A DNA stretch of 64,000 nt, from positions 15,500,565-15,564,564 of the forward strand of contig NC_036446.1 of assembly GCF_002775205.1 (NCBI RefSeq), read 5' to 3'. This stretch comes from Xiphophorus maculatus (lineage: Eukaryota > Chordata > Actinopteri > Cyprinodontiformes > Poeciliidae). The notes under the pieces are model-generated. The model was not told where the DNA came from, did no database searches, and worked only from the letters and a program-made list of their open reading frames with translations. Positions 17,416 to 26,772 of this stretch are shown piece by piece; the first letter of the stretch is position 1, and each line of letters begins with the position of its first letter. Both the position numbers and the translations under genes were made by a program.

Positions 17416-18591
17416 TCAAATGATCTCAGGAATAAAATACATTTTTAAGATTAAATAGTCTTGCCACACAGTCCGCCTACATGGTCCCACATTCGGAAAC
17501 AGCCAGACATGGAAGAGCCAGGCAGAGAGAGCAGTACGGCCCTCACTTATAGGGTGTCACCAGGCGACCATTCATTTCCCAGTTACCCCTGCATCACCAG
17601 TAGCACACAGTATGTAGCAAGCCACAGGGAGACACAGTGGCTGGATCGATTTTCTACAGCTATCTGTATTCTTTAACATAGAATTATATAAATCTATTGA
17701 GGGGCAGGAAATAAAAAGATCTTGTATTGTCTACCTGTTCCTTTTCTAACAAATTATGTAAAATTGCATGTCAGTTGGCATGATTATTTGACTAATTATT
17801 TTTACGTTTTATTTCCTTTTTGTAATAAATTAATAAATATTGATGTAGAGAGAAAGGACAAGACTTACTCTGGGTAATACACCCCGGCAAATATCTTCCA
17901 GAGGAGCCCATCTCTCAGACACTGCTGGCTGGCACAGCCCACATGACTTGAGGTAGCCCAAACCAGCTGCAAACAGCAATTGGATCAATTACTCCAAGTC
18001 ATTATTTTTTATAAAGATAAAACTACAAGTCTTGTGAATAATTACAGTATTTCACAAAGTCCAAACACATATAAGGAGATTTCTAGGTTACCTGTGTGTA
18101 GTGCTGACAGATTGCATTTTCTCTGCATCGCCCACTATAGTACAGAAAATATTTTCCCTCTTCAAACCAGTCATCAGTGATGTTGGAAAACGAAGCGGCA
18201 CCATCAGCGGGGAGATGTATGTTCCAGCCAGTGTGACCGAAGCTCAGTGAGTGGAGAAGGGAAGCGTCTTTGTTGCACAACGCAGCCTGCTGCTTAGCAA
18301 GCACAGCAAACTGCTCAACCCATTCCTGTAAGCACAGACAGTAGTTGTTTGTATTGATTTTTTTTTTTTATCCTGCAGACAAATATTCATCTTTAACACC
18401 TGAAGGACAGTAAATATAGTATTAATGGTGAGCAAGGTTTACAAGCAAAACTGTCAAGAAGTCATTTCCAAGGGTGATTTTGTATTTATGTTTAAGAGGA
18501 TTTAAATCTATTCTAGTTTAACATAGTGAAAATTTCCAGGTGTAGGTTAAATGCATTGGGTCCAGCACCTGTAAATTTCCCATTCTAACTA

Positions 18592-18700
18592 CCGTATTTT
18601 TCGGACTATAAGCTTCTACTTTTTTCCCGCGCTTTGAACCATGCGGCTTGTAGCCCGGTGCGGCTTTTCTGTGGATTTTTCTTCAACCACCAGGAGGCTC
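18592..18700. repeat. Dispersed repeat end fragment (CCGTATTTTTCGGACTATAAG type)
   Basis: The segment opens with ACCGTATTTTTCGGACTATA and continues with ATGCGGCTTGTAGCCCGGTG. This motif is widely dispersed in vertebrate genomes as the end of a DNA-type repeat. Only one end is present, so the copy is truncated. Confidence 0.5.
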
Positions 18701-20151
18701 TTTAACAGGAACAACAGGATTGTCAACAAAATGTATGCCTCATTTCAGTGATTCTTTGGAAAACGGAAGAAACAAGTTGTTATACAGAAATGCTTTACAA
18801 ACAAATGTGCTGCTTGTGGAACAAATATAACAAATAGAGAGCAGGAACATGAGATCAAAAGCCTGTACACATAATGCAAGAACAGATCCTTCTCCCAGGG
18901 CTGCAAGAACTAAACTATGGCGTTCTGTTCTTGCCATATACAAATTCTGCAGTGGGAATGACATGTGAGGACTTCCCAAGAGTTCTGCACTTGAGTTCAT
19001 GAGAAGCAGAAAATGTCCTGGCCAGAAAGATCTGTTCTTGTTCTTGCCACCTCCAATAAAATTAGAAGTTTCCCTGTTCTTGCGGAGTATGTTTTGGCAC
19101 CGAGAAAAAAAAAAAAACCCAACAGAAAAAAAAACTATGAGAGATGTGACTACGGCTTGTGTCAGAAATGAAAAGAGTTGGTTTTGAGTGTCTGTCTCTC
19201 CTTTACCATTATTTACTGGCTCCTGCTTTCCGAACATGTAAGCCGTTATAGATAACATAAGGAGAGACAGATGATTTAAGTGTCTAAAACAAAGCTGCAG
19301 CAACTTATTTTACCTCAAACCTTTTCAAGTTATGCATCCAGACAATTTAGCTCGTGAAGTAAATAAATCTCAAGGAGCATGTCAAATCTAATCTAAAACA
19401 ACAATTTATAAAATCCTTTCAATTATTTCATGTTCAAGACATAAAAACAAGTGACTGCTTAGTTTCCAGAGGTAAAAGATGTGAAATCAAATTCACCTCA
19501 TAGACTGTAACACCCCTCCAGGTTCATCTCCCATCCATGTCAGTGCTTCGCATTTTGTTTTCAGGAGATAATTTTCATTTGGTGTTCACCTTGGTTATTA
19601 CTCTTTGTAACTTAGTTGCGTTTTTTTAGGTTTGGGTATTATAACTGCTTAAATGATTATAAGTAGTAGACCCTGGAGCTCCATCACATGCTTTTACGGA
19701 AGCAAAGGACATGAAATGTGAATTTTCTAGATCTCTGGAGACACTAAAAGAAAATGTTCTGCAGCTACGCATGAAACCTTCCTCTTAAATTTATTATTTT
19801 GACAGATATGCTGGGTGAAGACATGCACACCACATGTACTGTAGATGCACGTACGGTAAGACGACCTTTGTTTCAAAGGTATTTCATAATCCTCTGTGAG
19901 ACTATAAGACACAATAAAAAGAGATTAACCTATTTGAGTTCCACAGTCAGCTTGGATGTGTTAACTTTCTGATTAAATGTAGCTTTTATTGTATTTATTA
20001 TTAAGAAGAAAGGTCAGAATGTCCGCTAGCATTTTTGTAGCTAGTTTCCCACTTTCTGTCCATATCTCCCGTCGCTGCTGGAACACTAGACTAGTCTAAA
20101 GCCTCTAATTTTGTTGAAAGGAATTACTTGTGGTAAAAAAAAAAAAATGGG

Positions 20152-20377
20152 GGGCTGAGCTGTCTTTCATCCGGGCCGATTCACACTCGGCAGCGAAACG
20201 CTCCAGTGAACGCTGAAGGTCATGGCCTGAAAATGCCAACAGAACCACATCATCCACAAAAGGCAAAGATTTGGCCCTGAGGCTTCCAGACCAAACACTC
20301 TCCTTCCCACAGCCACACTCTCAGATCCCGTCTATGAACACCTCAAACCGAATCAGAGATGAGAGTCAGCCCTGCTA
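20152..20377 (-). pseudogene. LINE reverse-transcriptase fragment
   Basis: Read on the minus strand, one frame gives FVDDVVLLAFSGHDLQ followed by RSLERFAAECESARM. The VDDVVLLA stretch corresponds to the catalytic xxDD motif of non-LTR reverse transcriptases (usually FADDVVLLA in fish LINEs), and the following helix is also typical. The upstream part needs frame changes and contains stops, so this is a dead fragment of roughly 75 codons with no endonuclease domain or tail. It sits in the longest placed intron of the clec18-like pseudogene. Confidence 0.72.
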
Positions 20378-20707
20378 CATTTAAGACAATAGTTCTCAAC
20401 CAGGAAATCTGACCTGCTCTGACTCAAACTCAGGAGTTCAAGTGTCCTGGTGTCTTGTTCGATGCTGGATTACAATAAAGATTTATTTTAAATATGTGGA
20501 AAGCAACAAAGTGGACTGGGTTTAATCCTGGCACTCACTAAGAAGCAATTATTGTAAAATATATAACACTATCAGTATTTTTGTTGACAAGCTTAATATG
20601 ATATACTGTATTAATCTGTTTAATACATGAACACACAGGACCTTGTGTGGTAATATGGGAGCTCCTCCTGTTGTACTGATGCTCAAAGCAAAGATTTGGT
20701 TTTCATG

Positions 20708-20817
20708 TTCTGCTCCTCCCTCACTTCTGGGAGGAGCAGAAGTGAATCAGGGCATTAATACCTCCTTAATGCTCAGGAGGTATTAAGGTGATCGTATTCT
20801 TATGACCATAAGAATAC
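20708..20817. repeat. Cluster of three consecutive perfect hairpins
   Basis: Three inverted repeats follow one another: 20708-20741 (13-bp stem TTCTGCTCCTCCC, 8-nt loop), 20755-20786 (11-bp stem TTAATACCTCC, 10-nt loop) and 20794-20817 (10-bp stem GTATTCTTAT, 4-nt loop). All stems are perfect. No coding frame or known element accounts for them. Confidence 0.8.
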
Positions 20818-21246
20818 ACAGTTGTTTGGTTTGGCCTATTTTAGAGTTAGATAGTGTCCCAATGGAGAGAGATGCTTTGGTTCCCCTACTGGCTATGTTT
20901 AAAAAAATTATTTTAAAAAAGGTTTTAACAACAGCTATTGTACTGCTAGTACAGTCAAGATACAGATCATGCAATAGTTTTAAACCACATCTTTATTTTT
21001 TTCATTAATTGCTTATTGCATTATTTCCTAATCCTTTAAGGTGGTTTTGCAGTAATTCTTCAGGCTTCAGGAAGATCTTTAAAAGTTTTTTTATTTATTT
21101 TTTTTTTGATAACCAAGTTGGGCAAAAATTCCAACAAAGAATTCAGCTAATTTTTAAGTGGATTGTGCTCGACTAGTAGGTCTTTGGGGAAAACAAATGA
21201 ACTTCACCAAAATACTGATTCATTCCTTCAGATTAATAGATCAGAG

Positions 21247-21866
21247 TGTCATGATCCATGTTCTGTCCTGTCCATGCTGTGCGTTAACACTCATTCAGTT
21301 CACCTGCCGCGCCTGCTGATTGCTTGCCTGTTCCACCTGGTCCCTGCCCTACTTAAACTCCTCTCAGCCTCTGCCTCCCTGCCAGATTATCGACAGCCAC
21401 GAGCCAGTAGTGATCCAGCGTTTCCTTGTAAGCCTTCAGCGTTTCTTCGACCCTTTTCTGCCCACGGATTGACCCCTCCTGCCAAGCCCTCCTCGGATAT
21501 CTACTGTTCTGGATTTCTGGACCCTGACCCAAGCTTCGCCCTACGACCATCGACTATTGCCTGCCCCTCAAGCTAAGTTTGCTCCCTCCGATCTCCTGTG
21601 TATGACCTCTGCCTGGATAACCGTCTTAGTCTCTTCCTGGATTCTCTGCTCCACCCGTCCATTGCACTACAGGTCAGTTAAGCCGAACATTTCAAAGTTA
21701 CCCCTCCCCTATCAGTGCATCACCAGCCTTCTCTCCTCTCTTCTCAGTGCTGTGTTGGATGACCACATCCTGAGCCGCACCAATAGCTGAAAATTTAATT
21801 AAACCTTTTTCCTTTGCAACTCTTGTGTGTGGTTGAATTTCCGGGTCCCCACCCAGTGCCCTTACA
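21247..21866 (+). repeat. 5' LTR, 620 bp
   Basis: It matches the 3' LTR at 26,153-26,772. A TATA-like CTTAAA at 21,352-21,357 lies about 24-29 nt upstream of G21381, which I propose as the RNA start. An ATTAAA at 21,799-21,804 followed by a GT-rich stretch is a plausible poly(A) signal. This gives a tentative U3 of about 134 bp, a long R of about 430 bp and a short U5. Confidence 0.92.
21352..21390 (+). promoter_or_regulatory. Proposed LTR core promoter and RNA 5' end
   Basis: CTTAAA stands at TATA-box distance before GCCAGATTAT (21,381-21,390). The latter is exactly the 10-nt complement of the priming segment after the LTR at 21,869-21,878. The TATA spacing and the complementarity independently point to G21381 as the transcript start. 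This is inference from sequence; no transcript data are available. Confidence 0.6.
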
Positions 21867-21882
21867 GAATAATCTGGCCACT
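21867..21882 (+). other. Primer-binding region, probable self-priming type
   Basis: Only 16 nt separate the 5' LTR from the gag start codon. I recognise no tRNA 3'-end complement. ATAATCTGGC (21,869-21,878) pairs perfectly with the proposed RNA 5' end GCCAGATTAT. In Tf1 and related elements the folded-back RNA 5' end serves as primer instead of a tRNA, and this arrangement fits that scheme. Confidence 0.6.
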
Positions 21883-22815
21883 ATGGACCCGTCACCCACA
21901 CAGGAGTGGCGTTCTAGTGTTGAAGGCGCCATTAGCCGCCTGGAAACTAACATGCAAGAAATGATGAGCATGCTTGATAAGATGTCCTCCCCCTCTTCCC
22001 CAAGACATACCTCTTCTCCTAGCCCCAAGGCCTCTATGTCTGGTTACCAGGTCTCACCCATTCATGAGCCCCGCCTGTCTCCACCAGAGGTGTTCAAGGG
22101 TGAGCAGAGTCAGTGTCGTCCCTTTATTACTCAATGTGAAATTGTCTTTGAACTTCAACCATCATCTTTCCCCTCTGAACGTGCTAAGGTGGCCTATGCT
22201 ATGTCCCTTCTCTCGGGGAAGGCCAAGTTATGGGGTACTGCTGAGTGGCAAAAGAACTCTCCCATGTGTTTTGGTTTCAAGGACTTTTCCAGGGAACTAA
22301 TCAGGGTCTTCGATCCAGTTCTGCCGGAGAGGGAGGCTGCACGTGGTTTGTTCAAACTCAAACAAGGCAGGAGGCGAGTCACCGAGTACATAATTGACTT
22401 TCATGCTCTGTCTTCAGGAAGTGTCTGGAACGATGAGGCACTGTGCGATGCGTTCTACCAGGGGCTCGGTGAGGAGGTAAAGGATGAACTGTCTACTCGA
22501 GATGCCCCCAGGGATCTACAAGAACTGGAGACTCTTGCCGCAAGGATTGACATGAGGCTCCATGAGAGAAGGTTGGAGAGGAGTACTTCCAGCCGTTCTT
22601 ACCAGGTTGAACATGTTCCCAGGCCACAGCCATCTGTCACGGCCCCGCCTTTGAGTTCATCACCTACCCCTCTGGCAGAGGAGCCGATGCAGATTGGCCG
22701 ATCGCGCTTGTCCCCACAAGAAAGGGAGCGGAGACTTAAGAGAGGCCTTTGTTTCTATTGTGGGGGAGAGGGTCACCTACTTCGTCTGTGTCCAGCAAAA
22801 GACCAGGCTCAGTAG
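21883..22815 (+). CDS. Retrotransposon Gag
   Basis: A 310-residue structural protein that would package the element's RNA in cytoplasmic particles. The ATG chosen (MDPSPTQEW) is the first after the LTR; an in-frame ATG further upstream lies inside the LTR and is unlikely to be used. A coiled-coil-like N-terminus with Met/Ser/Pro-rich spacer precedes the capsid-like segment ([16 protein letters not shown] onwards). The C-terminus has one CCHC zinc knuckle, [14 protein letters not shown]. The frame ends at TAG 22,813-22,815 and overlaps pol by 76 nt; pol is in the -1 frame. Confidence 0.9.
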   Translation: MDPSPTQEWRSSVEGAISRLETNMQEMMSMLDKMSSPSSPRHTSSPSPKASMSGYQVSPIHEPRLSPPEVFKGEQSQCRPFITQCEIVFELQPSSFPSERAKVAYAMSLLSGKAKLWGTAEWQKNSPMCFGFKDFSRELIRVFDPVLPEREAARGLFKLKQGRRRVTEYIIDFHALSSGSVWNDEALCDAFYQGLGEEVKDELSTRDAPRDLQELETLAARIDMRLHERRLERSTSSRSYQVEHVPRPQPSVTAPPLSSSPTPLAEEPMQIGRSRLSPQERERRLKRGLCFYCGGEGHLLRLCPAKDQAQ

Positions 22816-25800
22816 GAGGTAAGAGGTTTCTGCTGAGCCAGAAGCGATTGAAATCCTCTTCTTTCTCTGTTTTGGCCACGCTCCAGGCTGGTGGCAGTTC
22901 CAAGAGTCTTTCTGTCTTTTTGGATTCTGGAGCGGACACTGAGTTCATGGACCGTGGTCTTGCTGAATCTCTTAGCATCAATCTCCTTCCTACCTCTAAA
23001 TGTCTGGAAGTTTTGGCTATTGACGGCCACATACTTCATCAGGTCTCCCATGAAACGGGTCCCATTAAGTTCAGTATTTCTGGTAATCACCATGAACTCA
23101 TTTCCTTCCTGATAATTGATTCCCCTGACCTCCCTGTCATTTTGGGAGCCACTTGGTTGAGAAAACACAACCCTCACATTGACTGGATTAAGGGCGAGGT
23201 GTTGGGCTGGTCACCATCTTGCCATTCCACCTGTCTCTTAGCTGCTTCTGCCCCCTGCTCTGTCCCTATCAGTGGACAGGAGTCCTTCCCCAGCTTAGCC
23301 AAAGTACCTGCTGTTTACCATGACCTAAGGGAGGCTTTTAACAAGCATCGAGCCACTTCCCTTCCACCCCATCGGCCCTATGATTGTGCTATCGATTTGC
23401 TTCCTGACACCTTCCCCCCCAGAGGCCGTCTATACCCTCTCTCTGGCCCTGAGGATAAAGCCATGAGGGATTATATCGGTGACGCACTCAAGGCAGGCAT
23501 TATCCGCCCTTCTTCCTCCCCAGCTGGTGCAGGCTTCTTCTTTGTGGGCAAGAAAGATGGCACCTTAAGACCCTGTATCGACTACAGAGGATTGAATGAC
23601 ATCACTGTCAAGAATCGTTACCCATTACCCCTAATGAATACTGCCTTCGACCTTATACAGGGTGCCACAGTTTTTACCAAGCTTGACCTTAGAAATGCCT
23701 ACCACCTAGTCCGTATCAAGGAGGGGGATGAGTGGAAGACGGCCTTTAACACCCCAACAGGTCACTATGAATACCTAGTCATGCCCTTTGGCCTGTCCAA
23801 TGCTCCTGCAGTGTTCCAGGCTCTTGTCAATGATGTCCTCAGGGACATGGTCGGTCATTTTGTTTATGTTTATCTGGATGACATTTTGATTTTTTCCAAG
23901 GATCTCACGGCCCACCAAGCTCATGTCCGGTCTGTCATTCTCCGCTTGCTGCAGAATAACCTGTTTATCAAGGCAGAAAAGTGTGAGTTTCACAGATCAT
24001 CCACGTCATTCCTGGGCTTCATCATTTCCCCTAACAGGATCTCCATGGATCCCAGTAAGACGGACACCATCAAGAATTGGCCCCACCCACAGAACCGTAA
24101 ACAACTCCAAAGATTTCTGGGGTTTGCTAACTTTTATCGTCGGTTCATCCGTAATTTCAGTTCTGTGGCCTCTCCACTTCACGCTCTTACCTCGTCCAAG
24201 ACCAAGTTTGTTTGGGGTAGGACTGCTGCTCTGTCCTTCGATCTCCTTAGGAAGGCTTTCACCTCTGCTCCTGTCCTCCGTTCTCCAGACCCTTCTCGCC
24301 AATTCATTGTTGAAGTGGATGCGTCTGACTCAGGGGTGGGAGCCGTACTCAGTCAAAGGTGCACTGATGGCAAGACTCACCCATGTGCCTTCTTTTCCAG
24401 AAAACTGTCTTCTTCTGAGACCAACTATGCTGTTGGTGACCGTGAATTGCTGGCAGTCAAGTTGGCACTTGAGGAGTGGAGGCACTGGCTTGAGGGAGCT
24501 AAGGAACCCTTCGTGGTTTGGACTGATCATAAGAATCTGCAGTACCTCAAGTCAGCTAGGAGACTCAACCCCAGGCAAGCCAGGTGGGCCTTGTACTTCA
24601 GTCGTTTTAATTTTTCTCTGTCTTACAGACCTGGGAGTAAGAACGCTAAGCCTGATGCACTCTCCAGGCTGCATGAGACTATGAAGGAGGGGCAAGGGGC
24701 TACGCAGGAGGATTATGTGCTCCCCACATCTGTGCGGCTAGCAGTTTTCAAGCTAGACCTGGAGCAGCGAATAAGAAGAGCCCATCAACAAAGCCCCATC
24801 CCTGAGAACTGTCCTAAAGATCGACTGTTTGTCCCTGAGCATCTGGTTCCTGAGGTACTGTCATTTTGCCATGAGTCTAAACTTTTCTGTCATCCGGGAG
24901 TCACTAAGACCCTATCAGTGATCAGAGGTTGTTTCTGGTGGGGAACCATGCTTCGAGATGTTACTGAGTACATCAAGGCTTGCAGAGTGTGTTGTCAGGC
25001 TAAGCCCTCCCGTCGGCCACCCTCTGGACTTCTACGACCCCTCCCTGTTCCACACCGCCCATGGTCCCACATATCCATGGATTTTGTGACCGGATTGCCC
25101 TCATCCAATAACCATTCTGTCCTTCTCACTGTCGTAGATCGATTTTCTAAAATGTCCCACCTGATACCACTTCGCAAACTGCCATCATCCAAGGAGCTGG
25201 GAGGAATTCTGGCTCGGGAGGTGTTCCGCCTGCATGGCCTGCCGACCGACATTGTTTCTGACAGGGGACCCCAGTTTGTCTCTAGGTTCTGGAAGGAATT
25301 CTGTGGTCTTCTGGGTATCTCAGTGAGTCTCTCATCGGGATTCCACCCTCAAACGGACGGCCAAACGGAGAGGATCAACCAGGAAGTGGAGATCAGGCTT
25401 CGTATGCTTTGTGAACGGGATCCCTCCTCTTGGTCACAAAACCTACCGTGGGTGGAGTACGCACTCAACTCTCTTCCATCCAATTCTACAGGTCTGTCTC
25501 CATTTTACATTGTCTACGGTTACCAGCCGCCTGTGTTGTCCCTTCAAGAACGGCCCATTAGGGTTCCTTCTGCGCATGCCTCTGCGTTGCAGTGCCAACG
25601 GGTATGGCGTCAGGCCCGTAGGGCCCTTCTGCAGACCTCTACTTTATGTTCCAGGTTTGCCAATCGTCGCAGGGTCCCAGCACCCGCCTACCTCGAGGGA
25701 CAAGAAGTTTGGCTATCCACCAAGGACCTGCCCTTGCGGGTTGAAAACCGCAAACTGGCTCCTCGTTTCATAGGACCCTTCCCAATCTCCAAAGTGGTAA

Positions 25801-26141
25801 ACCCTGTGGCTGTTCGGCTTCGCCTTCCCAGGACTCTCAGGGTTTGTCCTACCTTTCATGTGTCCCGTGTCAAACCTGTTTTCACTTCACAGTTGGTGCC
25901 CTCCTCCAGGCCCCCTCCTCCCGCCCGGTTCGTTGATGGTGGCCCCGCTTTCACTGTGCGCCGTCTCCTTCGGTCCAGACGTTGGGGTCGGTCCGTACAT
26001 TACCTGGTGGACTGGGAGGGCTACGGGCCGGAGGAGCGCTCCTGGGTGCCGGCCCGCCATGTTTTGGACAAGAGCTTGATCAGGGACTTTCATCGGTCCA
26101 ATCCTGACCAGCCTGGTGGTCCTTCTGGAGCCGGACCTTGA
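22740..26141 (+). CDS. Retrotransposon Pol (PR-RT-RNaseH-IN-chromodomain)
   Basis: The polyprotein frame opens after a TAA at 22,737-22,739 and lies -1 relative to gag, so it is probably made by -1 frameshifting. Visible in order: aspartic protease ([10 protein letters not shown]), reverse transcriptase (YRGLND..., catalytic YLDDILIFS), RNase H ([14 protein letters not shown]), integrase with an HHCC-type zinc region (CHPGV...CRVCCQAK) and DDE core ([23 protein letters not shown]), then a chromodomain ([19 protein letters not shown]) at the extreme C-terminus. No internal stop or frameshift is present over about 1,130 codons. Gypsy chromodomain integrases are thought to guide insertion to marked chromatin. 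No classical slippery heptamer is seen in the overlap; a G5 run (22,762-22,766) and an A4 run (22,797-22,800) are possible slip points. Confidence 0.92.
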   Translation, partial: ERPLFLLWGRGSPTSSVSSKRPGSVGGKRFLLSQKRLKSSSFSVLATLQAGGSSKSLSVFLDSGADTEFMDRGLAESLSINLLPTSKCLEVLAIDGHILHQVSHETGPIKFSISGNHHELISFLIIDSPDLPVILGATWLRKHNPHIDWIKGEVLGWSPSCHSTCLLAASAPCSVPISGQESFPSLAKVPAVYHDLREAFNKHRATSLPPHRPYDCAIDLLPDTFPPRGRLYPLSGPEDKAMRDYIGDALKAGIIRPSSSPAGAGFFFVGKKDGTLRPCIDYRGLNDITVKNRYPLPLMNTAFDLIQGATVFTKLDLRNAYHLVRIKEGDEWKTAFNTPTGHYEYLVMPFGLSNAPAVFQALVNDVLRDMVGHFVYVYLDDILIFSKDLTAHQAHVRSVILRLLQNNLFIKAEKCEFHRSSTSFLGFIISPNRISMDPSKTDTIKNWPHPQNRKQLQRFLGFANFYRRFIRNFSSVASPLHALTSSKTKFVWGRTAALSFDLLRKAFTSAPVLRSPDPSRQFIVEVDASDSGVGAVLSQRCTDGKTHPCAFFSRKLSSSETNYAVGDRELLAVKLALEEWRHWLEGAKEPFVVWTDHKNLQYLKSARRLNPRQARWALYFSRFNFSLSYRPGSKNAKPDALSRLHETMKEGQGATQEDYVLPTSVRLAVFKLDLEQRIRRAHQQSPIPENCPKDRLFVPEHLVPEVLSFCHESKLFCHPGVTKTLSVIRGCFWWGTMLRDVTEYIKACRVCCQAKPSRRPPSGLLRPLPVPHRPWSHISMDFVTGLPSSNNHSVLLTVVDRFSKMSHLIPLRKLPSSKELGGILAREVFRLHGLPTDIVSDRGPQFVSRFWKEFCGLLGISVSLSSGFHPQTDGQTERINQEVEIRLRMLCERDPSSWSQNLPWVEYALNSLPSNSTGLSPFYIVYGYQPPVLSLQERPIRVPSAHASALQCQRVWRQARRALLQTSTLCSRFANRRRVPAPAYLEGQEVWLSTKDLPLRVENRKLAPRFIGPFPISKVVNPVAVRLRLPRTLRVCPTFHVSRVKPVFTSQLVPSSRPPPPARFVDGGPAFTVRRLLRSRRWGRSVHYLVDWEGYGPEERSWVPARHVLDKSLIRDFHRSNPDQPGGPSGAGP

Positions 26142-26152
26142 GGAGGGGGTAC
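26139..26152 (+). other. Polypurine tract before the 3' LTR
   Basis: The purine run TGAGGAGGGGG directly precedes the 3' LTR, separated by TAC, and overlaps the pol stop codon. It would prime plus-strand DNA synthesis. Confidence 0.75.
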
Positions 26153-26772
26153 TGTCATGATCCATGTTCTGTCCTGTCCATGCTGTGCGTTAACACTCAT
26201 TCAGTTCACCTGCCGCGCCTGCTGATTGCTTGCCTGTTCCACCTGGTCCCTGCCCTACTTAAACTCCTCTCAGCCTCTGCCTCCCTGCCAGATTATCGAC
26301 AGCCACGAGCCAGTAGTGATCCAGCGTTTCCTTGTAAGCCTTCAGCGTTTCTTCGACCCTTTTCTGCCCACGGATTGACCCCTCCTGCCAAGCCCTCCTC
26401 GGATATCTACTGTTCTGGATTTCTGGACCCTGACCCAAGCTTCGCCCTACGACCATCGACTATTGCCTGCCCCTCAAGCTAAGTTTGCTCCCTCCGATCT
26501 CCTGTGTATGACCTCTGCCTGGATAACCGTCTTAGTCTCTTCCTGGATTCTCTGCTCCACCCGTCCATTGCACTACAGGTCAGTTAAGCCGAACATTTCA
26601 AAGTTACCCCTCCCCTATCAGTGCATCACCAGCCTTCTCTCCTCTCTTCTCAGTGCTGTGTTGGATGACCACATCCTGAGCCGCACCAATAGCTGAAAAT
26701 TTAATTAAACCTTTTTCCTTTGCAACTCTTGTGTGTGGTTGAATTTCCGGGTCCCCACCCAGTGCCCTTACA
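26153..26772 (+). repeat. 3' LTR, 620 bp
   Basis: Same length, termini and sequence as the 5' LTR by eye; I noticed no difference. It is followed directly by TCAGAG, matching the six bases before the 5' LTR. Confidence 0.92.

Larger units (their letters stand above)
21247..26772 (+). mobile_element. Complete Ty3/Gypsy chromovirus-type LTR retrotransposon (sushi-like)
   Basis: A 5,526-bp element has two 620-bp LTRs beginning TGTCATGATCC and ending CCCTTACA. It is flanked by the 6-bp direct repeat TCAGAG, which is the likely target-site duplication. Between the LTRs lie gag with a CCHC knuckle and a pol frame with protease, reverse transcriptase, RNase H, integrase and a C-terminal chromodomain, all open. 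The LTRs look identical by eye, so insertion was recent and the copy may be active. It is inserted in an intron of the minus-strand clec18-like pseudogene, in antisense orientation to it. Domain order and the chromodomain place it with vertebrate chromoviruses; the sushi assignment is by resemblance. Confidence 0.95.

Noticed and set aside
18740-19303. 187-codon open frame on the minus strand
   Set aside because: Low-complexity Phe/Leu/Ser-rich reading with no recognisable domain, in the intron upstream of the CAP exon; probably chance.
21814-22815. Gag read from the upstream ATG at 21,814 (333 residues)
   Set aside because: That ATG lies inside the LTR. The ATG at 21,883, the first after the LTR, gives the expected Gag start.
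23775-26165. Antisense and shifted open frames within the retrotransposon
   Set aside because: They are shadows of the pol frame; none has a domain of its own.
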